Source: Pelagophyceae sp. CCMP2097 (taxonomy: Eukaryota; Sar; Pelagophyceae). From it: a stretch of 10,308 nt of DNA. A program made the position numbers and the translations under genes. The notes beneath the pieces are model-generated. The model was not told the origin of the DNA, made no database searches, and saw only the letters and a program-made list of their open reading frames with translations. The first letter of the stretch is position 1. Every line of letters begins with the position of its first letter. Below, one piece after another: positions 1 to 6,791 of this stretch. The DNA is taken from assembly GCA_026770575.1 (NCBI GenBank), contig MU657243.1, positions 73,205 to 83,512 of the forward strand, in the 5' to 3' direction.

Positions 1-2
1 CA

Positions 3-587
3 AAGAAGATTGCGACGTTCAACCCGCAAGACCTTACAAACACGGTGTGGGCCTATGCGACGGCGGGCGTCGCAGCGCCGGCGCTGTTCGAGGTGATGGC
101 TGTGAGCATCGAAGCGAAGATCAGCAAGTTCAGTCCCGAAAGCCTGTCTCAGTTGCACCAAGTCCACGTTCATCTCCGACTGGATTCGCCGCAGCACCCA
201 CTGACTTTGCTTCTGAGTCGGCACGAGGCCGAGCTTCGCGCGGCGTATCTCCGCCCAGAGCCGAGGCCATCGCAATCGCAGCGCGACGTCTCGACGGCGC
301 TCTCCCGCATCGGTTGGGTGCACGACTTCGAGCACGTCACGGCCGAAGGCATCAGCCTCGACATGGCACGGCCGGCGTCGAAGGTCGCGGTGGAGTTCGA
401 CGGTCCGACGCATTATCTCGTGGGCGCCTCGAGTCGCGGCGTGCTCGACGGCAAGTCCAAGGCCAAGGAGCGGCTCCTCCGCAGCCTGGGATGGGACGTG
501 ATCCGCGTGCCGTACTTTGAATGGATGAAGCTGCGGTCGAGCGCCGACCGCGACAAATACTTGCGCACCAAGATGCCCGAGGCATGA
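3..587 (+). CDS. RAP-domain protein, C-terminal part (5' partial)
   Basis: The frame is open from the window edge (first full codon at 3) to TGA at 585-587, giving 194 residues with no start, so the 5' part lies outside. The N-terminal piece FNPQDLTNTVWAYATAG is one unit of the helical repeat common in algal and apicomplexan RAP proteins, followed by a weaker unit (FSPESLSQLHQVHVHLRL). The last ~70 residues carry the RAP hallmarks: GISLDMA, then VAVEFDGPTHYL, then a basic stretch leading to LLRSLGWDVIRVPYFEW and a final KYL. Known RAP proteins bind organellar RNA and act in chloroplast or mitochondrial RNA processing or translation. Organellar location here is inferred, since the targeting region is not in view. 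The gene is convergent with the FYVE-SYLF gene. A second open frame across 47-520 is a shadow. Confidence 0.9.
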   Translation, partial: KKIATFNPQDLTNTVWAYATAGVAAPALFEVMAVSIEAKISKFSPESLSQLHQVHVHLRLDSPQHPLTLLLSRHEAELRAAYLRPEPRPSQSQRDVSTALSRIGWVHDFEHVTAEGISLDMARPASKVAVEFDGPTHYLVGASSRGVLDGKSKAKERLLRSLGWDVIRVPYFEWMKLRSSADRDKYLRTKMPEA

Positions 588-706
588 CAGGATGCATCGT
601 AAAGACGCCTCTGCGTCCTTGGAAGGCCCGCGTCCGGGGTAGTTCGCCACCTTTCGGAGTTGCGCGCGCCACGGGGCTCTCAGTGGCTCTCTTGCAGTCC
701 AGGGGG

Positions 707-788
707 CTCGGGCACTTTGAAGGACCGTTGAAGAAAGGACCGTCGTTCGATACGGTTTCAGCCCTTTGGGGTCTCGGGCACTTTGAAG
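707..788 (+). repeat. 16-nt direct repeat, two copies
   Basis: CTCGGGCACTTTGAAG occurs exactly at 707-722 and again at 773-788, with starts 66 nt apart. The DNA between carries a smaller GGACCGT duplication around 723-745. No function is apparent; it probably reflects local duplication in the 3' flank of the RAP gene. Confidence 0.7.
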
Positions 789-1011
789 CGACTTGTATAG
801 GGATCCACAGGTGCTTGGGGATTGCCCGGCGGCCGAACCGAAAGTCTCTTTCGGAGGTCGTTACGAGAGTATTTTTCGACGAGGCGTGTCGCGCGGCAGC
901 AGCCCGCGTCGGGAAGTTTGCCCGCGCGGCCGTCGAGGGCCCGCGCGGCCGTTTCTGCGCGTCGCGGCCGTCGAGCGCCGGCTCACCGTCTTCGCCTTCA
1001 GGCATTTTCGG

Positions 1012-1063
1012 CGCCTAGACCTCAACGACGCCCGAGTCGCCTAGACCTCTACGACGCCCGAGT
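1012..1063 (+). repeat. 26-nt tandem repeat, two copies
   Basis: The unit beginning CGCCTAGACCTC and ending GACGCCCGAGT occurs at 1012-1037 and immediately again at 1038-1063, with one mismatch (A/T at the 13th base). It lies about 115 nt past the FYVE-SYLF stop codon, in the probable 3' UTR or just beyond it. Confidence 0.85.
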
Positions 1064-1177
1064 TTGCATTTCGCGGCTTGGTGCCCGGCGGCGCGGCGGC
1101 GAAGAGCGGGGTGGAGAAGAACATGGAGTCGGTCGTGGGTTGTGGGACATACCTGCGCGGTGTCGGTGAGGATTCGG

Positions 1178-4100
1178 TCAGACATTGCAGGGGATGGGCC
1201 GAGGGACGTACGCCGGCGCTTGCTGCATCGGCGGCTGGTACGCTTGCTGCATCGGCGGCGGCCGCTCGACCCGCGGCGGCTGCGCTTCAAAGGCGCCCCA
1301 CGGGTTTGCGTCGTGCGGCGGCGCGCGGACGGACTGGCCGCGGCTGTCTTGTAACTTGCGCAAGTCGCTCGCGTTCAGCGAGCGCTGCCGTTGGTCGAGC
1401 ATCGTGTAAAACTCGTGCAGCTGCTCGTACAGCGGCTGCGCCGCGTTTGGCCTACGATGGCAGTTCACCCCCGGGATGGTCCCGACCGAAATGCCCCATT
1501 CTACGCACTGCCTCGTCTGGCCGCGCAGGAGCGACGCGGCGGTGACGCCGCCGCCGTAGAAGCGGAGGTTGACGTCGTCTCGGACCTTAAGGTAGGCGCC
1601 GTCCAGGGTGACGCCTCCGTAAAACCCGCGCGACTGGGAATACCTACGACGATTCAGTGGGATGATCGTGCGAGCGCCGCGTCGGAGCATCCCCGGCGCG
1701 ATTCGAGGGCGTGTGCGCAGGAGGGCGTGTGCGCAGTCGTTTGGGTTTCGCGCCGTTTTATTTTCCCCAAGGGACAGACGCGGGTTGACGCGCGACGTGG
1801 CGCCCGCCACCGAGGCGTCTGAGGCGAAGAAGGCGTCTCCGCTGGCGGTGCGGCCGACGGGCCCAAAGGCGAGCGAGGCCTCGCCGCCCATGCTGACTTT
1901 GCTCGTGTTGGCGTTGCAGAATTCTTCGATCGCGCGCGAATCGACCTAGGATATTCCTCTACGAAATTCCTCTAGAAAAATATTCCTCTACGAAATTCCT
2001 CTACAACGTCCGTTGGCATTGCCTCTATGAAACGCACCGGTGTGATCATGTCCGTGATCTCGGCGCCCAACGCCGCGCCAAAGGAGACGCCAAACGACCC
2101 CACGGCGCAGGGCGCAGACCACGAACCGTCGGCGAGCCTAAGACGGGGGGCCTCGCGACGGGGACGGGAAGAAGAGGACGCCGCTTACTTTGCGACGACG
2201 AGGCCGGTGCCGACGCGGAGTCCGCCGAGGAAGGCGAATTTCGCCATGGTGAGGAAAAGGAGACCGTGGGCACCAAACAGTTGATTGTCGAAGTAGGAAA
2301 CATCTTGCGACCAGAAATTTACACCATCTCTTAAATTCCGCAGCGAATACCTAGACGCGACGTCGGCAGGCTCGACGCGCCCCCGACTCTGTCGCGGCGG
2401 AGCCCATAAAGGCCATCCTCCGAAAGGTGCCCGGAGTGCGGTTCTTTCGGGACCGTCCTTCTACGCAGCCCCTCGACGCAGTCGTGCCCTCCCGTATTCG
2501 CAACGACCCCTCCTTCGATGGCACTCCTCGACCATATAAACGGCCCCTCGACGTGGTCCTTTTGACGCGCCCTCGAGAATGGCTGGCCACGAGACGCTTT
2601 TTCGAGACTCAGGGCCCTCGTACGAGCCCTCAAAAACAGCAGCGGCGAGAGCGCAGTCGGGAGCGTCCGAGACTCTCGACAAGGATGCCCTTCGAGATGG
2701 CCGCAGTCGAGATGGCCGCATCGACGGTCCCTCCATCGACGGTCCCTCGAGACGAACCCTCGAGGCGGACCCCCGAGCTGGCCCCTCGCATGGCCTCTCT
2801 TTCAATGCCCTCGAGATGACCTCTTGAGATGGCCCCTCTGGACGGCGCCTCGGTACAGATCCTCGAGTTGGCCGCTTGCATGTCCTTTTTCGATGGCCAT
2901 CTGGACGGGCCCCTCGAGCCCTCTGCGCGTCGACAAGGACCCTCTGGACGGGCCGTCTCCAAGGGCCCTCTGGACGGGCCCCTCAAGACTTCTCCTCGAG
3001 ACGGGCCCTCGAGACGACGGGCCCTCGAGGGCCCTCTTTAGAAGCGGGCCGCTCTCGAGGCGGGTCCTCTCGAGACGGGCCCTCTCGAGGCGGGTCCTTT
3101 TTTGGGCTCCTCGAGACGGCCCTTTTTAGACGGGCCCTTTGGGGGCTCTTCCGGACATGCCCTCGAGATGGCCACTTGGACCCTTGAGACGCCCACTCAG
3201 GCCGTCTTTCAACAAGCCCTCCAAACGGGCCCTCGAGACGACGCTCTCGACAGACCCCTCGAGACAAAACCCATCGAGACAAAACCCATATTGCATCGGT
3301 TGAATCCCATACGGCCGTACGTGCACGGGCCCGTACTTCGGAGCCTTGCGAGGGCCCTTTGCGAGGCATGTCCACATAAGAACGGGCCGTCCAGAGGCCT
3401 CTTGCACCCGTGCACGGGACCCTTTCGAGGGGCCTTGCGAGGGCCCTTTTCGAGGGGCCTTGCAAGGTGCTTCAAGGTCCGCCCAAAGGACCGGACGAGG
3501 AGCCGTTGAAGAGTCAGACCGGACGAGGAGCCGTTGAAGAGGCCACCGAGACGCAGAGAATGACGAGGGGGGCTTGCAAAGGCCGTGCGAGACTACGCGA
3601 GGAGCCTTGCCCGGGCCTGTGCCCTCCTCGGGGTCGGGCAAGCACCGGGGTCGGGTCTTGCAAGCACCGGGGTCCTTGCAAGGCACTTGCGAGGGCGAGG
3701 CGCCTTGCCCGGACCTTTCCGAGAGGAGCCTTGTCCAGCCTTCCAGGCCCATGGAGAGATTTTCACTTTTCAGAAACACACGATGAGCCTTGCAACTAAG
3801 TACCCGTCCGACGGGGCCTTCACAAGACACCTCACAAGACACCGCGAGAGGCGTCGTACCGCCATTTCCAGAAGAGGGGCCTCGCAAGGACCTGTGCATC
3901 TGTCCCACGCGGTGGCTCAACTGGCGAGCCAGTCTGGAGCCTCTGAGCTCCTTTGGACTGTTGACGTGACGGGATTTCCGATGGTGATGAGAAGACGCGG
4001 CCTTGGTACGCTGCTTTCCGGACCTCGCCTCCCAACGTAAACGACAGCGGCATATTCAAATACCGAGTCGAGTAGTCATCCAGCGCCAGCGCGTTGGAGC

Positions 4101-4884
4101 GGTTCGCGTTGCAGTTTTGGGCGATCCACGCAGACTGATACCCTATCAGAACGACTCAGGGACGTCCCGCACACAGTCCAAAAGCACCTGCAAGCGACCG
4201 CTTGCACCCTTCGCAGCAGCGCTGCGGGTCGCGCGTGGCGAAGTTGGCCGCGCCCTCCCAGTGCGGCGGCATGAGCGTGTGGAAGGACCTGCGTGGCCAA
4301 GTACTCGAGCGGGTGGCGGGGGAAGGCGAAACGGCTCTCGTTAAGCTCCGTCTCCAATGCGGCCCGTTCGAGCGGCACATGCCTCCGCGGACGCCCTCGG
4401 CGCGATCGCCTTGGCGCGGCGCGTTTCGAGCGGCGGCGGTCCATCCCGGGCGAGGCGGAGAGCTCCGTTTCCGGACCGCGGGCGCAGGTTGCTTGCGAAC
4501 ACTTATCGCAGAAGATTTTCCCACAGTAGCGGCAGTGGTGCCGGCGCTCGAAGAGGGACTGGAACTCAAAGGTGACCTACGGTGGGGAAGTCCCATTGGG
4601 AAGTCCCATTGGGAAGTCCTATGGCAAGTCCTATGGCAAGTCCTATCGGCATTCCGATAGGTTGCCTCTCGCGTTTGGCTCATTCATTTCCTGCGGACCA
4701 CGCAGTGGTCGGCGCCCCTTGTCGCGCGGGAGGGACGCACGGTGCAGCCGGGAGTCTGGCATCCGTCTACTGAAGAGTCCTTGATCCAGACAGGCGGTTG
4801 CGGCCGAACACCTCCAGCCCCTCTCTTCGGTTTCGCCGCCGGTGGCAAAACGTCGTCGAACCCGGCGCCGCCGAACATGGACAT
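1178..4884 (-). CDS. FYVE zinc finger + SYLF domain protein, nine exons
   Basis: Spliced model (- strand): 4884-4741, 4576-4497, 4288-4188, 4142-4010, 2350-2189, 2137-2038, 1945-1797, 1643-1509, 1451-1178. All phases agree, giving 425 residues plus TGA. ATG 4884 is the first in-frame ATG after TGA codons near 4970. FYVE (~33-107): WIKD at 33-36, RRHHCR at 59-64, an RCC motif at 98-100, and zinc ligands C42, C47, C63, C66, C71, C74, C100, C103. The first Cys pair is spaced CQTPGC, wider than the usual CxxC. SYLF (~178-332): AHGLLFLTMAKF, GTGLVVAKLADGSWSAP, GGEASLAFGPVGR, YSQSRGFYGGVTLDG, FYGGGVTAASLLRGQ. A Pro/Gln-rich tail with two PPMQQA motifs follows. FYVE binds PI3P on endosomes; SYLF (Ysc84/SH3YL1 type) binds lipid and actin. 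The same domain order is known in plant and protist FYVE-SYLF proteins, so a membrane-trafficking role is inferred. Exact splice ends are less certain than the domains, especially the 2037 donor. Confidence 0.87.
1452..1508 (-). other. FYVE-SYLF intron 8 (57 nt, stopless)
   Basis: Donor GTGCGT at 1508 and acceptor CGTAG ending at 1452 remove 57 nt in phase 2. The spliced product reads LLRGQTRQPNAAQPLYEQL, which matches the usual SYLF end (a glycine-containing loop, then Pro and a PLY motif). The intron is a multiple of three and has no in-frame stop, so retention would add 19 residues without breaking the frame. Confidence 0.75.
1644..1796 (-). other. FYVE-SYLF intron 7 with 16-nt tandem repeat
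   Basis: This 153-nt phase-2 intron (donor GTCGCG, acceptor CGTAG) joins the SYLF motifs ...VAGAT and YSQSRGFYGG. The unspliced frame happens to stay open across it, so a naive call would add about 51 foreign residues between two adjacent SYLF motifs. It holds a perfect 16-nt tandem duplication, GAGGGCGTGTGCGCAG on the + strand, at 1705-1720 and 1721-1736. Confidence 0.75.
1946..2037 (-). other. FYVE-SYLF intron 6 with AT-rich 24-nt repeats
   Basis: This 92-nt phase-0 intron runs from donor GTGCGT (2037) to acceptor CCTAG (1947-1946). A perfect 24-nt block beginning ATATTCCTCTACG on the + strand is duplicated at 1951-1974 and 1980-2003 (29-nt period). On the gene strand this places four or more TAGAGG motifs near the acceptor, any of which could act as a cryptic AG. 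The joined protein reads EITDMITP-VDSRAIEEFC, about one residue shorter than typical SYLF proteins here, so the exact junction is the least certain in the gene. Confidence 0.65.
2560..3290. repeat. Degenerate 15-nt minisatellite (CTCGAG/GGGCCC)
   Basis: The core unit resembles CCTCGAGACGGGCCC. The 15-nt period is shown by perfect tandem pairs at 2719-2733/2734-2748 (CATCGACGGTCCCTC) and 3260-3274/3275-3289 (CGAGACAAAACCCAT), and by the CGAGATGGCCGCA copies at 2693 and 2708. CTCGAG occurs about 17 times and GGGCCC about 10 times here. Both are palindromes, so the array looks alike on both strands. Many units are diverged or differ in length (12-18 nt), which suggests an old, actively slipping array. 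It lies wholly in FYVE-SYLF intron 4. Confidence 0.85.
3340..3900. repeat. Second GC-rich repeat family (CCTTGCGAGGGCCC/TTGCAAGG)
   Basis: To the right of the 15-nt array the unit changes to GGCCTTGCGAGGGCCCTTT, TTGCAAGG and CACCGGGGTCGGG-type motifs. Examples are GAGGGGCCTTGC at two sites in 3425-3465, and GCAAGCACCGGGGTC repeated near 3640 and 3660. CCTTGCAAGG-like palindromes recur. The family shares GGGCCC with the left array and may derive from it. It is still inside FYVE-SYLF intron 4. Confidence 0.65.
3489..3541 (+). repeat. 25-nt direct repeat, period 28
   Basis: A perfect 25-nt block beginning GACCGGACGAGG and ending GTTGAAGAG is found at 3489-3513 and 3517-3541, separated by 3 nt. 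It is younger-looking than the surrounding degenerate repeats because the copies are identical. Confidence 0.85.
4289..4496 (-). other. FYVE-SYLF intron 2, putative GC-AG intron
   Basis: The exon must end after the TC of the Ser codon following FCDKC to keep the sixth zinc ligand (C74). The bases there are GCAAGC, a good GC-type donor, and the acceptor is ACGCAG at 4294-4289. The join reads CDKCSSFHTLMPPHW in phase 2, as expected for a FYVE domain. The only nearby GT donor (4502) would delete the Cys-Ser pair. Length is 208 nt. Confidence 0.7.
4585..4661. repeat. 12-13-nt tandem repeat ending in an 8-bp inverted repeat
   Basis: Five adjacent units start at 4585, 4598, 4611, 4623 and 4635: GGGAAGTCCCATT twice, GGGAAGTCCTAT once, GGCAAGTCCTAT twice. 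The last runs into an 8-bp inverted repeat, CCTATCGG (4642-4649), loop CATT, CCGATAGG (4654-4661). The block sits in FYVE-SYLF intron 1 (4740-4577), just upstream of its acceptor on the gene strand. Confidence 0.85.
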
Positions 4885-5065
4885 GAACGCCACTCGCGGC
4901 GCGGCGCGCGTCGGCGGCGGCCGGCAGAGAAGGCCGGAGAAGCTCAGAAACAGCCGTTGAGTAAGCGTTCATCAAAGCCATTTTTCTCCGGTCCGTTGCT
5001 TTGGCCCGCTTTCGGAGACGCGCCCCGCACCACCTTCGAGCGCCACCGGCCTCGTCGACGGGGAG
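4885..5065. promoter_or_regulatory. Bidirectional promoter and 5' UTRs
   Basis: Only 181 bp separate the ATG of the FYVE-SYLF gene (4884, - strand) from the ATG of the V-ATPase c'' gene (5066, + strand), so both promoters and 5' UTRs must overlap or share this space unless there are upstream non-coding exons. It is GC-rich, without a clear TATA box, and has a less GC-rich centre around 4945-4990. In-frame stops lie upstream of both ATGs (TGA at 4958-4960 for the V-ATPase gene, TGA codons near 4970 on the other strand), which supports both starts. Confidence 0.65.
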
Positions 5066-6393
5066 ATGTCCGTCGTCTCGAGCGGCAACGGGTACCAGGA
5101 ATGCCTCGCCGAGAACTGTAACGCCTCTTACGACGAGGTCCTCACTCACTTGACGCCCTACGGCTGGGTAAGCCAGGAGTGGACTCTTTGTTTGGAGGGC
5201 CCGATTGGGCGTGTTTATGGGCCGTTTCCCCGGCCTTTTGGTGGCGGGCGTCCGATTGGGAAGTGTTCCACGGGTCGACGCTGCGACTCCAGGCGTACAT
5301 GGGCATTGCCTTCGGCCTCGGCCTCTCCGTCGTCGGCGCCGCCTGGGGTGCGCTTTTCCGTGTGTTTGGCCGAGTGTTCTGAAAACCCCGCTCTCCAGGC
5401 ATCTGGCTGACGGGGTCATCGCTCGTCGGCGCGGCGATCAAGGCGCCGCGCATCCGGTCGAAGAATTTGATCTCGGTCATTTTTTGCGAGGCGAGCGACC
5501 CACCACACATTTCCCGGGAGACCCCGTCGCACCACAGATTGACCGGGCCTTTTGTGGAGACCCGGGCGGATACCCGGGAGTGCCGCGGGACCCGGGCGGC
5601 CCGCGCGCGTGCTCGGAAATGGCCTCTGGACGCGTCGATTGACGCGTCGACTCAGGCGACGGCTATTTACGGCGTGATTCTGGCTATCCTGCTCCTCTCC
5701 AAGATCGGAGACGGCGCAGAGGTCAAGAACACGACGCTGCCCGAGGACTGGAACTACAACCAATGGTGCGTGCCGCTGCGCTTGAGGGACGGGCCGCTTT
5801 GGGACGAGCGAAGAGCCGGAAAGCAACAGTGACGCGACGCCGCGGGGGCGCCCCGCATTGGGCGGCGCCGGCGCCGAGCGAGGCCGGTGCCCGAGAGAGG
5901 CCGGGGCCTCTTTCGACGAGGCTTTCGACGGCCTCTGAGCCCGCGGCGTGGACCCTTTTTTCCGAACCGAAGTCCGAAGCCATTTGAAAGCGTGAAAGCG
6001 GTGCCTTCAACGGTTGCACGGCCCTGGGGTTCTTTGGCGATGATTCTTAGTCTGGAATCGTCCGAACTGCTCTAGGTACTATGCGGGTTACGCGCTGTTC
6101 TCGTCGGGCCTGTCCGTTGGCCTGACGAACATCGCTTCGGGCATCTCCGTGGGCATCGCCGGGTCGTCGTGTGCTTTGGCCGACGCGCAGGACGGCACGC
6201 TGTTCGTGAAGATTCTCATCGTGGAAATTTTCGCGTCGGCGCTGGGTATCTTCGGTTGGCACCCGCGTCTGGGATTTCAGTGCAAAAATCAACCATTTGT
6301 TAGATAAAATGCCTTTCCCCGAACTCAACACCCTCACCAGGCATCATCGTCGGCATCATCCAGTCCAACGACGCTGACTTCCCGACGGGATAA
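5066..6393 (+). CDS. V-type ATPase proteolipid subunit c'', six exons
   Basis: Spliced model: 5066-5167, 5293-5347, 5399-5490, 5656-5765, 6076-6254, 6341-6393, with consistent phases, giving 196 residues plus TAA. ATG 5066 is the first in-frame ATG after a TGA at 4958 and has G at -3. Diagnostic c'' segments are [60 protein letters not shown] and [17 protein letters not shown]. Four hydrophobic segments are seen (about 36-56, 76-98, 122-149, 163-187). E83 in FCEA is the expected proton-carrying glutamate of this family. The subunit forms part of the rotating c-ring of the Vo sector, moving protons into vacuoles and endosomes. Length matches plant c'' (~180) better than yeast (~213), because the extra N-terminal membrane segment is absent. 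Introns are 125, 51, 165, 310 and 86 nt. Confidence 0.95.
5491..5655 (+). other. V-ATPase intron 3, putative GC-AG intron
   Basis: Between ISVIFCE and [11 protein letters not shown] the exon ends at GAG and the next bases are GCGAGC, a GC-type donor. The acceptor is ACTCAG ending at 5655. Phase 0 on both sides gives FCEATAIYG, matching the strongly conserved family sequence. No GT donor near the junction keeps this sequence. Inside the intron the sequence GACGCGTCGAYT is tandemly duplicated (5629-5640, 5641-5652) directly before the acceptor, and CCCGGG recurs four times. Confidence 0.8.
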
Positions 6394-6791
6394 GCGGCGT
6401 GCGACGGCTGCTCGCGCGCTCTGAGCAAGGCCGAGGCGCGCTCGCCGCAGGGCCTTGCATGAGGTCGTGAAGCGACTTTAAAGGTACTTAAGGAACCCGG
6501 TTCAAGAGCCGCCGCCCTCCGACATGCGATCCGGATGCACGGAGGTGGGTTCTCTGCTGCCATCGCACACATTCCGGAACATGGGTCGCCGAAGAAGGAT
6601 TTCGAACTTTGTTCGGGTGGCTCTCTCTCCGCCCGATGGCCCTCTCCATGAGAGAGCACGGGCGCGGAGGGCCGCCTCGGGCCCGTGCGGGCCTCCTCGA
6701 AGGGAGGCCGAGGCACAACCGCTCTACGACAGGGATCCCCAAACACTCGAAGCAACCCAGCGCCCTTCAGATGGTCCGCAATCCCAGAATG
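6394..6791. other. Convergent intergenic region
   Basis: This interval lies between the stop codons of the V-ATPase gene (+) and the RING gene (-) and should contain both 3' UTRs. Open frames exist on both strands, but their translations are Arg/Pro-rich and show no motif. I find no tRNA or other RNA gene. A small inverted repeat with CCTC and GAGG arms around 6690-6715 is the only structure noticed. Confidence 0.5.

Larger units (their letters stand above)
588..1177. other. Convergent intergenic region with small repeats
   Basis: This stretch lies between the stop of the RAP gene and the stop of the FYVE-SYLF gene, so it should hold both 3' UTRs. I see no convincing coding exon. Several frames are open because the DNA is GC-rich, and their translations are Arg/Ala/Pro-rich with no recognisable motif. 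It holds a 16-nt dispersed repeat (707-722 and 773-788), a repeated GCGGCCGTCGAG motif around 930-975, and a 26-nt tandem duplication at 1012-1063. No AATAAA-type signal is evident. Confidence 0.6.
2351..4009 (-). other. FYVE-SYLF intron 4 (1659 nt), minisatellite host
   Basis: Donor GTACCA at 4009 and acceptor GTCTAG ending at 2351 are both phase 2. Splicing joins GGEVRKAA to YSLRNLRDGVNFWSQD, giving the continuous segment expected between the FYVE and SYLF domains. At 1659 nt it is several times longer than every other intron in the window (45-310 nt), and most of the excess is tandem-repeat DNA. Many frames are open through it on both strands because the repeat unit lacks stop codons. I see no independent exon or nested gene. 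Confidence 0.8.

Noticed and set aside
3126..3920. 264-codon open frame on the - strand (and several others across 2400-3900)
   Set aside because: It lies in a tandem-repeat intron whose 15-nt unit has no stops in any frame. The translation is compositional (Gly, Pro, Ser, Arg) and overlaps equally open frames on both strands.
4502..4503. GT donor at 4502-4501 for FYVE-SYLF intron 2
   Set aside because: It would delete Cys74 and the following Ser from FCDKCS, destroying a zinc ligand. The GC donor six bases on keeps the domain intact.
4076..4683. Two overlapping - strand frames taken as separate genes
   Set aside because: Each contains parts of the same FYVE finger (RRHHCR region and PQRCCEGC) in different frames. 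Splicing joins them into one protein.
5166..5420. Frame across V-ATPase introns 1 and 2 ([13 protein letters not shown]...)
   Set aside because: Only its second half ([19 protein letters not shown]) matches the family; the first half is intron 1 read through by chance.
6499..6510. GGTTCAAGAGCC as a possible tRNA B-box
   Set aside because: The flanking bases do not form a T-stem, and no A-box or acceptor stem is present.
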